Assembly (NCBI RefSeq): GCF_029760895.1
Contig: NZ_CP121679.1
Coordinates: 4,198,001 to 4,262,000 of the forward strand
Reading direction: 5' to 3'
Source of the DNA: Ancylobacter sp. WKF20
GTDB taxonomy: Bacteria > Pseudomonadota > Alphaproteobacteria > Rhizobiales > Xanthobacteraceae
DNA length: 64,000 nt
Position numbers and translations under genes: made by a program. Positions 16,674 to 25,673 of this stretch are shown here, in pieces (the first letter of the stretch is position 1; the number at the start of each line of letters is the position of its first letter). Below the pieces are notes generated by a model. That model saw only the letters and a list, made by a program, of their open reading frames with translations, was not told where the DNA came from and did no database searches.

Positions 16674-17360
16674 TTGCCCAGCGATTTCTCGTCCGACGAC
16701 ACGACGGTGCGCGACCCCGTGCCGGCAACGGCGGACGGTTCCGCGGAGGCGACGGACGATACCGTCCGCCTGTCGGATGTGCTGAGCCGCATCGCCAACG
16801 ATACCAGCCGCGAGCGCATCGCGGTGGGCGATCTGCTGCACGCGATGCAGGAACGCGCCTTCGGGCCGCTGATGCTGATCTTCGCGCTGCCGAATGTGCT
16901 GCCGACCCCGCCGGGAACCTCGACCATTCTCGGCGCGCCGCTGATCTTCCTCACCGCGCAGCTCGCGCTCGGCATGCAGCCCTGGCTGCCGGGGGTGATC
17001 GCCGGGCGCTCCATCGCGCGTAGTGACTTCGCCAGCTTCATCGACAAGGCCGTGCCCTGGCTCGCCAAGGCGGAGCGCTTGCTTCAGCCGCGCTTCGGTG
17101 CGCTGGCGCATCCGCCGGCCGAATATGTGATCGGCATCATGTGTTTCGTGCTGGCGATCGTGCTGGTGCTGCCGATCCCGCTCGGCAACATGCTGCCGGC
17201 GCTCGCCATCTGCATTCTCGCGCTCGGCATATTGGAGCGCGACGGCATCTGGATCCTCGCCGGCATGGCGCTGGCCTTCGGATCGCTGGGCGTTGTGTCC
17301 GGCGTCATCTGGGCGTTCCTGCAGACCGCCCTTTATCTCATCAAGAGCTTCCTCGTCTGA
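16674..17360 (+). CDS. ExoD-family exopolysaccharide synthesis membrane protein
   Basis: About 228 residues. Start is uncertain: TTG 16674 has AGGAG ten bases upstream, while GTG at 16656 would add six residues. A hydrophilic N-terminal region (VRLSDVLSRIANDTSRERIAV) leads to the ExoD signature FGPLMLIFALPNVLPTPPGTS-type block, followed by four or five membrane segments. ExoD was found through alkaline-sensitive exopolysaccharide-deficient Sinorhizobium mutants; its molecular activity is not defined. No exopolysaccharide cluster adjoins it, so it acts at a distance if at all. Confidence 0.88.
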   Translation: MPSDFSSDDTTVRDPVPATADGSAEATDDTVRLSDVLSRIANDTSRERIAVGDLLHAMQERAFGPLMLIFALPNVLPTPPGTSTILGAPLIFLTAQLALGMQPWLPGVIAGRSIARSDFASFIDKAVPWLAKAERLLQPRFGALAHPPAEYVIGIMCFVLAIVLVLPIPLGNMLPALAICILALGILERDGIWILAGMALAFGSLGVVSGVIWAFLQTALYLIKSFLV

Positions 17361-17363
17361 GGC

Positions 17364-17573
17364 TCAGCCGCTCAGGCGGGCGCTCTCCAGAGCGCGGGCG
17401 AGCATCAGCATGCATTCCTCCGCCTGCTCCTGCCCGGTGACGTCACCGCGCAGCCGCTGGGCGATGTCGCGCAGGTCGCGAATGGCCACGTCCACGGCGG
17501 TGAACAGGTCGATGTCGAAGTCGTCGGGCTCGGGCTCACGGACGCGGGCCGGGAAGGGAATGACGTTACTCAT
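17364..17573 (-). CDS. Small hypothetical protein
   Basis: 69 residues starting MSNVIPFPARVREPE, an N-terminal style often seen in short uncharacterised rhizobial proteins. The rest is one predicted amphipathic helical stretch (AVDVAIRDLRDIAQRLR then AEECMLMLARALESARL). An in-frame ATG earlier (17675) would run through the promoter region and is not preferred. Convergent with the ExoD-like gene, three bases apart. Function unknown. Confidence 0.7.
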   Translation of the reverse strand: MSNVIPFPARVREPEPDDFDIDLFTAVDVAIRDLRDIAQRLRGDVTGQEQAEECMLMLARALESARLSG

Positions 17574-17801
17574 ACGAAACTCGTGCGGGGCGAATCGACC
17601 ATTCGATGCCCACCAAGATTCGCCGCAATTGGTTAACGTCGCCCTTGCGGTAGCGGATGCGGGCCATCCATACATGGCCTAATTGACTGTAAATTGAATG
17701 CATAAATGTTTGCAGTCATTCATTGACTTGATGGCGTCCCGCGCGCATTTCCAAGGCGGCGCCGATGGGACGCGCCGCCGCCCATGACGGGAGAGACCAG
17801 C

Positions 17802-18227
17802 ATGTCCGCGCGCGAATGGCCGAGGCTGTCGCCCTTTGAGACCGGTGTGAAGGGGCGCTGCCCCCGTTGCGGGCAGGGGCATCTGTTCGACGGCTTCCTG
17901 GCCCTGGCGCCGCGCTGCGAGGTCTGCGAGCTCGATTATTCCTTCGCCGATCCGGCGGATGGGCCGGCCTTCTTCGTCATCTGCTTTGTCTGCATCCCGG
18001 CCGTGCTGTTCGGCATCTGGCTGGAGGTCGCCTATCAGGTGCCCTATTGGGTCCACCTTTTCACCACCCTGCCGGTGCTGTTGCTGACTTGCATCCCGCC
18101 CCTGCGCCCGCTCAAGGGCTGGCTGGTGGCGAGCCAATATTATTACAAGGCCGAGGAGGGCCGCCTCGCCCCCGCCGACCGGCCCGAGGTGGTGGGAGAT
18201 GCCGCGCCGGAAGCGCCGGGTCGCTGA
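17802..18227 (+). CDS. DUF983 family membrane protein
   Basis: 141 residues from ATG 17802, selected because GGGAGAG precedes it; ATG 17784 would add six. The N-terminus is a zinc-ribbon-like CPRCGQGHLFDGFL followed by CEVCELDYSF, then two hydrophobic segments (about 55-80 and 85-110). The DUF983 family is widespread in Alphaproteobacteria, sometimes near cytochrome oxidase genes, though none are here. The function is unknown. Confidence 0.88.
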   Translation: MSAREWPRLSPFETGVKGRCPRCGQGHLFDGFLALAPRCEVCELDYSFADPADGPAFFVICFVCIPAVLFGIWLEVAYQVPYWVHLFTTLPVLLLTCIPPLRPLKGWLVASQYYYKAEEGRLAPADRPEVVGDAAPEAPGR

Positions 18228-18230
18228 ACC

Positions 18231-19097
18231 TCAGCGCCCGCCGGTCTCCCGGAAGCGCGCCGGCCGAACCCCGGCGGCGGCGAGATCCTCGGCGCATTCC
18301 GCCGAGGCGAGATAGGCCAGCTCGTGCTCGCGCGGCTCCAGCAGCGGGTCGAGGCGGCGCAGTTCCTCATCGACCGTGCCGGGATGGCAGTGCACCAGCA
18401 CCCGCTCGCCCGGCCCCTGCAGCGCCGCGCGGAAGACGGTGCGGAAGCCGGGCTCCGGCCCGAAATCATACAGGCCCCGGAAACTGTCATTGGTCGCGAT
18501 GCCGGCGGTGGCGGCGCGCCGGGCGGTGCCGGCGGTCAACGTGCCGATGAGCAGCGCCTTGCGCCAGCCATGCCCGCGCCGCCGCGCCCAGGCCGCCGGT
18601 TCGCGGCAATTGCGCAGCCAGACATCCCTGCCGCCATAGCGGCGCGAAAGTTCTTCCACCACGATCTCGCGGATGCCCGGCAGGCCATGGGCGTGCTGGT
18701 GGCCGTCGAGAAAATCGGGCGGCGCCCCCCATTCATCCTCGAAAGCGTCGAGCTGGGCGCGCAGTTCGTCGTGAATGGCGGCGCGTGGCAGCGTGCCGGC
18801 GAAGGCGCGCAGGATCAGTGATCCGATTTCCGGCAGGCGCCCGTCCCGCGCCAGCCCCCGCGCCAAGGTGAGCGGGCGCTGGCCGGTGAGGGTGAAATGC
18901 AGGCCGACATCGGCCGGGTGCTGGCGGATGAGCGCGCGGAAATCGCCCGCGCGGGCCCGCCAGCCCGCCATGCCGGTCATCGCCCCGGTCGCGGAAAGCC
19001 GCCGCTGCGCAATCAGGCGCTCAATTGCATCGCAAACGCCCATGCTCAAACCGTAATCATCGGCGCAAACTACTATTGCCGTGCCGTCATCATCCAT
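18231..19097 (-). CDS. ChbG/HpnK-family polysaccharide or lipid deacetylase
   Basis: 288 residues from ATG 19097; a TTG seven codons earlier is an alternative. Metal-binding CADDYGLSMGV at the start, LHFTLTGQ, DGHQHAHG near 130 and VHCHPG near 240 are the YdjC/ChbG motifs. Members deacetylate chito-oligosaccharides, acetyl-sugar lipids or hopanoid sugars using a divalent metal. It diverges from the glycosyltransferase operon at 19234, whose products it may process. No signal peptide is visible, so it is likely cytosolic. Confidence 0.88.
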   Translation of the reverse strand: MDDDGTAIVVCADDYGLSMGVCDAIERLIAQRRLSATGAMTGMAGWRARAGDFRALIRQHPADVGLHFTLTGQRPLTLARGLARDGRLPEIGSLILRAFAGTLPRAAIHDELRAQLDAFEDEWGAPPDFLDGHQHAHGLPGIREIVVEELSRRYGGRDVWLRNCREPAAWARRRGHGWRKALLIGTLTAGTARRAATAGIATNDSFRGLYDFGPEPGFRTVFRAALQGPGERVLVHCHPGTVDEELRRLDPLLEPREHELAYLASAECAEDLAAAGVRPARFRETGGR

Positions 19098-19233
19098 GGG
19101 TTTCGTCACGCCTAACAAACTTCACAATCCGATTTTACGTCTTCGCAAGCTTCAGAACAGCCAAAACTGCTCTAAAGAATTGACAGGTGGCCTTCCCTGA
19201 CGGTAGGCGTCAAGTAAAACCAGCGACGAAAAC

Positions 19234-20295
19234 ATGCCGGACATGCACCCTGCGGAAGCTCGCCTGATCTCCATCGTCGTCCCCGTGTACAATGAGGCGA
19301 GCTGCCTGCGCGCGCTCCATGCCCGGCTCTGCGCCGTGCTGGATGCCGAGCCCGGCATCGCGCGCGAGCTGATCTTCGTCGATGACGGCAGCCGCGACGA
19401 CAGCTTCGCCACGCTGATCGAACTCGGCCGCGCCGACCCCACCGTGAAGGCGATGCGCTTCGCCCGCAATTTCGGCAAGGAGGCGGCGATGGCCGCCGGC
19501 TTGCGCGCCGCGGTCGGCGACATGGTCGTGCTGATGGACTCCGATCTCCAGCACCCGCCCGAGGTCATCCCGCAGATGATCGCCCGCTGGCGCGCTGGCG
19601 CCCAGATGGTGATCGCCGTGCGCCGCTCGCGCGACACCGATCCCTTCTCCCGCCGCCTGCTGACGCGCGGCTTCTACCATTTCTTCCACGCCCTCTCCGA
19701 GGTCGACATCCCCGAGGGCGCCGGCGACTTCCGCCTGTTCGACCGCCGCGTGGTCGATGCGATCAACGCGCTGCCCGAGCGCAACCGCTTCATGAAGGGC
19801 ATCACCAGCTGGGTCGGCTTCCGCCAGGAAGAGATCGAGTTCGAAGTGGCCGAGCGCGCCGGCGGCGTCAGCTCGTTCAACCTCATCCGCCTGCTGCGCT
19901 ACGCCTTTGACGGGCTGTCCTCCTTCTCCATGGTGCCGCTGCGCGTCTGGTCCTTCATCGGCGTGCTGCTGGCCGGCCTGTCGGGCCTCTACGGGATCTA
20001 TCTCATCGGCGAGGCGCTGGTGTTCGGCGTGCGCACGCCGGGCTTCCCGACCATCATGGTCAGCATGCTCTTCGTCTCGGGCGTGCAGCTCATCAGCCTC
20101 GGCGTGATGGGCGAGTATATCGGGCGCATCTTCACCGAGGTGAAGCGCCGTCCGCTCTACCTGATCGCCGACGAGATCGGCTTCACGCCGGCGGCACTGG
20201 GCTCCACCGCGCTGACGTCACCCGCCTTTGCTCATGCTGCCGCTGATCACGGTGCGCAGACTCCCTCGCTCGTGCCGGACGGTCGTATCTCGTGA
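19234..20295 (+). CDS. GT2 polyisoprenyl-phosphate glycosyltransferase (GtrB/ArnC-like)
   Basis: 353 residues. The GT-A domain begins with ISIVVPVYNEASCLRALHA and has FVDDGSRDDS and VLMDSDLQHPPEV (the metal-binding acidic motif). Two C-terminal transmembrane segments (about 235-255 and 270-290) anchor it. Enzymes of this type transfer a sugar from a nucleotide donor to undecaprenyl phosphate in the cytoplasmic leaflet. It overlaps the next gene by four bases (GTGA), starting a three-gene operon with a GT-C transferase and a GtrA flippase-like protein. Confidence 0.92.
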   Translation: MPDMHPAEARLISIVVPVYNEASCLRALHARLCAVLDAEPGIARELIFVDDGSRDDSFATLIELGRADPTVKAMRFARNFGKEAAMAAGLRAAVGDMVVLMDSDLQHPPEVIPQMIARWRAGAQMVIAVRRSRDTDPFSRRLLTRGFYHFFHALSEVDIPEGAGDFRLFDRRVVDAINALPERNRFMKGITSWVGFRQEEIEFEVAERAGGVSSFNLIRLLRYAFDGLSSFSMVPLRVWSFIGVLLAGLSGLYGIYLIGEALVFGVRTPGFPTIMVSMLFVSGVQLISLGVMGEYIGRIFTEVKRRPLYLIADEIGFTPAALGSTALTSPAFAHAAADHGAQTPSLVPDGRIS

Positions 20296-22091
20296 GTGTT
20301 TCCCCGTCCTTTCCGTCGGCCGCGGCCGAGAGGCCGCGCCTTGCGCCGGTGCGTTCCAGGCTGGCGCGCCTGTGGCGCTCGGCCACCCTGACGCGCGTGG
20401 CGAGCCTCACCGTCTTCGCGGGCATCGCCGCCTTCATCCTGCTGACCTTCCGCGATTACGGGATTAGCAATGACGAGCCGGTGCAGCACGCCTATGGGCA
20501 GCTTCTGCTCAACTGGTACGCCAGCGGCTTCTCCGACGAGAGCGCCTTCCACTACATCAACCTCTACCTCTATGGCGGGCTGTTCGACCTGATCGCCGCC
20601 GGGCTCCAGCCCTATGTGCCGCTTCCGCTCTATGAGTGGCGGCATCTGCTCTCGGCCAGCTTCGGCTTTGTCGGGCTGATCGGCGTGTGGCGCCTCGCCC
20701 GCCTGCTGGCCGGGGAGAAGGCCGGCATCCTCGCCGTGCTGATGCTCGGCGTGACCGGCATGTATGGCGGGGCGATGTTCACCCACACCAAGGACGTGCC
20801 CTTCGCGGCGATGATGGTGTGGAGCCTCTACTGCATCGCCGCGCTCGGCGCGCGCCTGCCGGAGCTGCCGAGCTGGCGGCTGGTGGTCGGCCTCGGCGTC
20901 TCGGTCGGCTGCGCGCTCGGCCTGCGCGTCGGCGGTGTCTTCGCCGTGTTCTACCTGATGGTGACGATTGCCGTCGGCACCGCGCTGCTGCGCGACCTGT
21001 GGCTGCCAGTGCGCCTGCTGCCGCGCCTCATCGTCTCCGGCCTGATCGCGCTCGCCATCATGGCGGTGACCTGGCCGTGGTCGGTGCTGCCGCCGAGCAA
21101 CTTCTTCACGGCGATGGGCGCCTTCAACAATTTCGCCTTCGACCTGAAGACGCTGTTCAATGGCGAGACGCTGCCGATCGACCAGCTGCCGCCGACCTAT
21201 ATGTCGGAATATCTGCTGATCAAGCTGCCCGAGATCACGCTGATGGGCCTCGTCGCCGCGCTGGCCATGGCGGGCGTCGCGCTGCTGCGCCTCGCGCGCG
21301 AGGTGCGCCGCGAGGGGACGGCGAACCTGCTGGCGCGCCACCCGCGCCGCCTGCTCGCTCTGCTGCCGGTGATGCTGGCGGTGGCTGTGCCGGTGCTGTT
21401 CACCCTCATCGACCATCCCCCGCTCTATAACGGCATCCGGCATTTCCTCTTCGTCCTGCCGCCGGTCACCGTGCTCGCCGCCTTCGGCCTCACGGCGGCC
21501 TGGCGGATGCTGGCGGCGGCCGGCCCGCTGCCGGGTATCGCCTTCGCGACTCTCGCCGTGGGCCTGTTCGGCTTCAACGCCGACACCTTCGCGCGACTGC
21601 ATCCCTATCAGTATGTCGGCTACAACCAGCTCGTCGGCGGCACCGCCGGCGCCTGGGGCCGCTTCGAGGGCGACTATTGGGGCGCAAGCCTGGAGGAGGC
21701 GAGCGTCACCCTGCTGCACGGCCTCGCGCAGGAAGCGGCCGCCGCGCCGGGCAAGGCGCCGCTGCACTACAAGGTCGCGGTCTGCGCCGAGGACGTGCAG
21801 GTCTCGACCCATCTCGGCCCGGAATTCGAGATGGTCGAGGACTGGGACGACGCCGATTTCGTCATCTCCGCCCGCAATGTCGGCTGCGACAACGTGCCGG
21901 GCCTGACCTACGCCACGATCAGCCGGATGGGCGTGCCGATGGCGAGCGTGTTCGACGTGCGCGGCAAGAACCCGCCCATCGAACTGCCGGTGCAGATCCC
22001 GGACGATGACGGCTGGGGCATCGATTTCAACGCGCCCGCCGTGTCGATGCAGGAGGCGGTTGGCCCGCAGGTGGCCAAGGCCAAACCGTGA
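20292..22091 (+). CDS. GT-C fold membrane glycosyltransferase
   Basis: 599 residues from GTG 20292, in a GTGA overlap with the GT2 gene. About ten or more hydrophobic segments run from residue 35 to 440. The first periplasmic loop contains the acidic ISNDEPVQHAYG, like the catalytic DE-type motif of GT39/ArnT-like enzymes. A periplasmic C-terminal domain (about 440-599) follows. I infer that it transfers sugar from the polyprenyl-phosphate carrier made by the GT2 to an external acceptor. The acceptor (lipid A, polysaccharide or protein) is unknown. It ends in a GTGA overlap with gtrA. Confidence 0.85.
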   Translation: MSVSPSFPSAAAERPRLAPVRSRLARLWRSATLTRVASLTVFAGIAAFILLTFRDYGISNDEPVQHAYGQLLLNWYASGFSDESAFHYINLYLYGGLFDLIAAGLQPYVPLPLYEWRHLLSASFGFVGLIGVWRLARLLAGEKAGILAVLMLGVTGMYGGAMFTHTKDVPFAAMMVWSLYCIAALGARLPELPSWRLVVGLGVSVGCALGLRVGGVFAVFYLMVTIAVGTALLRDLWLPVRLLPRLIVSGLIALAIMAVTWPWSVLPPSNFFTAMGAFNNFAFDLKTLFNGETLPIDQLPPTYMSEYLLIKLPEITLMGLVAALAMAGVALLRLAREVRREGTANLLARHPRRLLALLPVMLAVAVPVLFTLIDHPPLYNGIRHFLFVLPPVTVLAAFGLTAAWRMLAAAGPLPGIAFATLAVGLFGFNADTFARLHPYQYVGYNQLVGGTAGAWGRFEGDYWGASLEEASVTLLHGLAQEAAAAPGKAPLHYKVAVCAEDVQVSTHLGPEFEMVEDWDDADFVISARNVGCDNVPGLTYATISRMGVPMASVFDVRGKNPPIELPVQIPDDDGWGIDFNAPAVSMQEAVGPQVAKAKP

Positions 22092-22537
22092 GCGGGGCGC
22101 TACCGCAGGGAGTGACGACGCGCGCGGCGCTCTTGGCCCGCGCCCGCCACATCCTGCTCTTCGCCGCGCTGGGCGCGCTCGGCACGCTCGCTCATTACGC
22201 GGTGCTGATCGGTCTCGTGCAGGGCGGCCTTACCGGTCCCGTGCTCGGTTCCACCGCCGGTTTCCTGACCGGCGGGCTGGTGAACTACCAGCTCAGCCGG
22301 CGCGTCATCTTCCGGTCCAGCAAGGGGCATGTCGAGGCAGCCGGCAAGTTCTTCACCGTGGCCGGCCTCGGCCTCGTCATCAATGCCGCGCTGATGGCGC
22401 TGCTGACCGGCCCGCTCGGCGCGCCCTATCTGCCGGCCCAGATCCTCGTCACCGGCCTTCTCGTGCTCTGGCACTATGCCGGCAACGCCATCTGGACCTT
22501 CCGCGAGAGCGGCCGGGCCGCCCCGCCTTCGTCTTAA
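22088..22537 (+). CDS. GtrA-family membrane protein
   Basis: 149 residues from GTG 22088. Four hydrophobic segments with ARHILLFAALGALGTLAHY at the start and WTFRE at the end (the family hallmark NxxWTF is seen as NAIWTFRE). GtrA proteins are thought to flip polyprenyl-phosphate-linked sugars across the cytoplasmic membrane. Located last in the GT2-GT-C-GtrA operon, which fits the flippase role between the cytosolic and periplasmic transferases. Confidence 0.92.
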   Translation: MSGALPQGVTTRAALLARARHILLFAALGALGTLAHYAVLIGLVQGGLTGPVLGSTAGFLTGGLVNYQLSRRVIFRSSKGHVEAAGKFFTVAGLGLVINAALMALLTGPLGAPYLPAQILVTGLLVLWHYAGNAIWTFRESGRAAPPSS

Positions 22538-22645
22538 GGCAGCCTCCCCACGCGAAGCCTGTCGCGCGCGCCCGATTTGATGCTAGACGGGAGCAAAGCC
22601 GGGCGCCATTCAGCCGCGCCCGATCAACAGGTGAGGAGAGCGCAC

Positions 22646-22927
22646 ATGGCCGGCCGTTTCGACGACTGGGACAAGGACGACAAGGGCCATCTCAAGGTGT
22701 GGCCGATGCAGGCCTTCACCACCGCCCTGTTCGGCACGGAAAAGGTGGGGCTGCGCATCGAGATCGGCACCAGCGCGCCCAAGCCCGGCGAACCGGTGCC
22801 GGCCCTCCAGCTCGTGCTCGATCCCGCGCAGGTGCGCCAGCTCGCCGAAGCCCTTGCGGAAGCCGAGGCACGCCTTGCCGACGCACATTTCACCGCGCTC
22901 GCGACCTCCCGGCCGGGCAATGCGTGA
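22646..22927 (+). CDS. Hypothetical protein, acidic/basic N-terminus
   Basis: 93 residues from ATG 22646, with GAGGAG ahead. Starts MAGRFDDWDKDDKGHLKVWP and includes FGTEKVGLRIEIGT, then an alpha-helical stretch AQVRQLAEALAEAEARLADA. No membrane segment or known motif. It stands apart from neighbours on both sides. Function unknown; the strong ribosome site and codon use support it being real. Confidence 0.65.
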   Translation: MAGRFDDWDKDDKGHLKVWPMQAFTTALFGTEKVGLRIEIGTSAPKPGEPVPALQLVLDPAQVRQLAEALAEAEARLADAHFTALATSRPGNA

Positions 22928-22978
22928 CGCCTGAACGGGCCGGCGGGCGAATCCCGCCGGGCCCTCACTCCGTCGGCC

Positions 22979-24313
22979 TCAGGCCGCCAGGAACTGCGCG
23001 TCGGCCTGATCGAGGCGGCGGCGGATCTGGGTGACGATCATCTGATCGTCCGGCACGCAATTGTCGTAGGTCAGCCGCTCGCCCTTGCGCACCGGCTTTA
23101 CCACGCGGGCGCGCTCGGCGAGGCCGAGGGGCAGAGCGAGGCTGTCGCGCGCGTCGCGCCAACCCATCGTGTAGCCGCGATAATCATACTCGCCGATTCG
23201 CCCGAGCACGTCGCCGGGGGCGAGGTCGCGCTTGGCGAGCGCGGTGCATTCGGCCACGGGATGGTCGAGCACCTCCATGTCGGGCGCCCGGTGCATCACC
23301 GCGCGCATCGCCGAGAGCGGCACTTCGAGGCTGGTGAGGTGATAGGGACGGATCAGCGCGAAGCACGGGCCGGGGCCGACCTTGAGGTCCGCCATGCGCT
23401 CCATCACGCGCGGGTGGCGCGGCTTGACGATGCAGAACACGCCGGGCGCCACGCCCTTGCCGAGGGTGAAGTCGACGACGCCCGAGCGAGAGAGGATGCC
23501 GCCATCCTCCTTGGTGCAGAGCACCTGCGCCAGCACATCGCGATCCGCCGCCGGGCCATGCATGCCCGGCACATCCGGCACGAGGCCGGTGGCGTTGGCG
23601 AGCGCGGCCATCTCCACCATGGTCTTGGAGCCGTCGACGAACTCGACCAGCATGCGCGGGTTCATGTTCCGGGCCTTCGCCTCTTCCTCGAACTCGTCGG
23701 GAATGGCGTCGGGCTTGAAGGCGTTGTTCTTCGCCTTGCCGGCGCAGACGATCTCGAAGCCGAGCGACTGGGCGAAGCCGATCAGTTCCACCGTGGCGGC
23801 GGGCTCGTCGCCGGCGGCGCCGGTGAGCACCACGCCGGCCTTGCGCGCTTCCTGCTTGAGGAAGCGGCCAATGGTGATGTCGGCCTCGACGCTGAGCAGC
23901 ACCACATGCTTGCCGTTGCGGATCGCCTCCAGCGAGACGATGGTGCCGATATTCGGGCTGCCGGTGGCGTCAATCACCACGTCGATATGCCCGGCCGCGC
24001 ACATGGCACGGTAGTCGTCGGTGATGGCGAACTTGCCGGTCTCGATGGCGCGGTCGATCTGCCCGCTGGTGCCGACGGAGACGATGTCCTCGCGGGCATG
24101 GCCGGCCATCAGCGCGGCGTCGATCGCGGTCTGTGCGTTGAGTTCGACCACGGCGCCGATGCGCACACCCGGCATCAGCGCGGCCTGCACGATGAGGTCG
24201 GTGCCCATCTGCCCGGCGCCGGCGAGCCCGATGGTCACCGGCCCGTGCTTGGCGGTCCACTGTTCCAGTTCGGCGGCGAAGCCCGACCGTACGATGCCGC
24301 TAGCCCCGAGCAT
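22979..24313 (-). CDS. Homoserine-dehydrogenase-like NAD(P)-binding oxidoreductase with SAF domain
   Basis: 444 residues from ATG 24313 with AAGGAAGG nine bases upstream. Rossmann motif VTIGLAGAGQMGTDL near residue 28, then VDVVIDATGSPNIG-type and LTGAAGDEPAATVELI loops as in homoserine-dehydrogenase-like proteins. The C-terminus has a SAF domain (about 360-430; KRDLAPGDVLGRIGEYDYR). Family members occur in sugar-alcohol and acid-sugar degradation loci; the exact reaction is not known to me. It is paired with a SorC-type regulator and preceded by tandem direct repeats. Confidence 0.8.
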   Translation of the reverse strand: MLGASGIVRSGFAAELEQWTAKHGPVTIGLAGAGQMGTDLIVQAALMPGVRIGAVVELNAQTAIDAALMAGHAREDIVSVGTSGQIDRAIETGKFAITDDYRAMCAAGHIDVVIDATGSPNIGTIVSLEAIRNGKHVVLLSVEADITIGRFLKQEARKAGVVLTGAAGDEPAATVELIGFAQSLGFEIVCAGKAKNNAFKPDAIPDEFEEEAKARNMNPRMLVEFVDGSKTMVEMAALANATGLVPDVPGMHGPAADRDVLAQVLCTKEDGGILSRSGVVDFTLGKGVAPGVFCIVKPRHPRVMERMADLKVGPGPCFALIRPYHLTSLEVPLSAMRAVMHRAPDMEVLDHPVAECTALAKRDLAPGDVLGRIGEYDYRGYTMGWRDARDSLALPLGLAERARVVKPVRKGERLTYDNCVPDDQMIVTQIRRRLDQADAQFLAA

Positions 24314-24369
24314 ACGCTCAACCCTTCCTTCCGGCCCTGCCGCCGGCCAGGCCGGCGCACAGCAGTCTT

Positions 24370-24400
24370 GGTATTCGACAATGGTCTTCGGTACTCGACA
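24370..24400. promoter_or_regulatory. Two direct repeats 20 bp apart upstream of the SAF-domain dehydrogenase
   Basis: GGTATTCGACA (24370-24380) and GGTACTCGACA (24390-24400) differ at one base and repeat with a 20-bp period, two helical turns. They lie 57-87 bases before the dehydrogenase start and 63 bases past the regulator's stop. Two similar sites at this phase suggest cooperative binding by the adjacent SorC-family regulator; this is inference. Confidence 0.55.
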
Positions 24401-24462
24401 TTTCGCCGGAGGCAAATAGGCCGAGCGCAAGATGGATCAGTCTTCTGGACCCGTCGTCCCGA

Positions 24463-25488
24463 TCAGTCCTCCGCGCCCACCGCCTTCAGAACGGCGGCGG
24501 CTGTCACCTCGTCGGTGATGAAGACGGTGGGGCGCAGCATGCGCAGCGCGCCGAGCACCGCCGCCGTCTTGCCCGGCCCGCCGGAGGTGAGGATGCGCTC
24601 GGGCGTTGCCTGCAGCGTCTCGATCGGGATCGACATGACCCGGCTGTTTACCGGGTGGTCGACGGGGCGCCCGTCAATGTCGATGAAATTGTAGACCACG
24701 TCGCCCACCGCGCCGGCGGCGATCAGCGATGCCCAGTCGGCCTGCGAGAAGAAGCCGAAGCGCAGCGAGGTGCTCTCCGTCTCCATCTCGCCGACGCTCA
24801 GCACCACCGCGTCCATCTCGCGCGCGAGATTATAGACGGTGCCGAGGCCGCAGCGCTCGATCAGCGCCTTCTTGGTCTCGATGCTGTCGACAATGGCCGG
24901 GGCGGCGATGAGGTGGCAGTCGGCCTGGAAGATGCGCGAGAGCTGCCAGGCGAATTCCGAGGGGTTGTACTGGCGGGCCTTGGTGATGCCGCCGAGCAGC
25001 GAGATCACCTGCAGGTTCGACACCGCCTTCTCGTCGATGAAGCCGAGCGCGCGCATCAAGGTGCGCCCCCAGCCGAAGCCGATCTTCATGTCGGGGCGGA
25101 TGAGGTCGGAGATCACCTGTCCGGTGGCGGCACCGATGGCGCTGGTCGGGTCGGCGAGCGGGCCGGAGAGCGGGGCAACCACCGCCTCGCGCAGGCCGAA
25201 CGCCTTCTGCAGGCCCATTTCCAGCCGCGGCAGCTCGGCGATCTCGCGGCTGAGCGAGATCTTCACCTCGTTGAGCTGGCGGGCATCGGCGAGCAGGCGC
25301 ACCACGGTGACGCGGCCAATGTCCAGCGCGTCGGCGATGGCGCTCTGCGTCATGCCCTCGACATAATACATCCAGGCGGCGCGCAGCCGCAGCCGGGCCG
25401 AGCGGCGCCCGGTGACGCTGAGATCGCCGGCGGCGGGTTCGGCCAAGCCGGTCGGCTTGGTCGTGGCAGCCCCTCCCGACATTCGCAT
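24463..25488 (-). CDS. SorC/DeoR-family sugar-binding transcriptional regulator
   Basis: 341 residues. Two ATGs (25488, 25482) are possible. N-terminal helix-turn-helix around LRAAWMYYVEGMTQSAIADA and IGRVTVVRLLADARQ. The C-terminal sugar-phosphate-binding domain shows GFGWGRTL and LLGGI. The nearest known type is EryD-like regulators of polyol catabolism, which respond to phosphorylated sugars. It is likely to regulate the adjoining SAF-domain dehydrogenase gene downstream. Co-transcription is plausible as both are on the minus strand, 149 bases apart. Confidence 0.9.
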   Translation of the reverse strand: MRMSGGAATTKPTGLAEPAAGDLSVTGRRSARLRLRAAWMYYVEGMTQSAIADALDIGRVTVVRLLADARQLNEVKISLSREIAELPRLEMGLQKAFGLREAVVAPLSGPLADPTSAIGAATGQVISDLIRPDMKIGFGWGRTLMRALGFIDEKAVSNLQVISLLGGITKARQYNPSEFAWQLSRIFQADCHLIAAPAIVDSIETKKALIERCGLGTVYNLAREMDAVVLSVGEMETESTSLRFGFFSQADWASLIAAGAVGDVVYNFIDIDGRPVDHPVNSRVMSIPIETLQATPERILTSGGPGKTAAVLGALRMLRPTVFITDEVTAAAVLKAVGAED

Positions 25489-25673
25489 TCCCCCGGAGAC
25501 ATGAGTTCACCCTGCTATAGAGGACGGCGCGCCCTTCATCAAATGGCCTGCCACAATCGGGGCGCCGTCAAACCGCCGCAGCGTTACGCAGAATCCCGCT
25601 TGTGGTTGCATCGTGCGCGAGGCACGCTGCCATGCACGTTCGCCGCACCCGGCGAAGAGGTCTCCGGTCGCCG

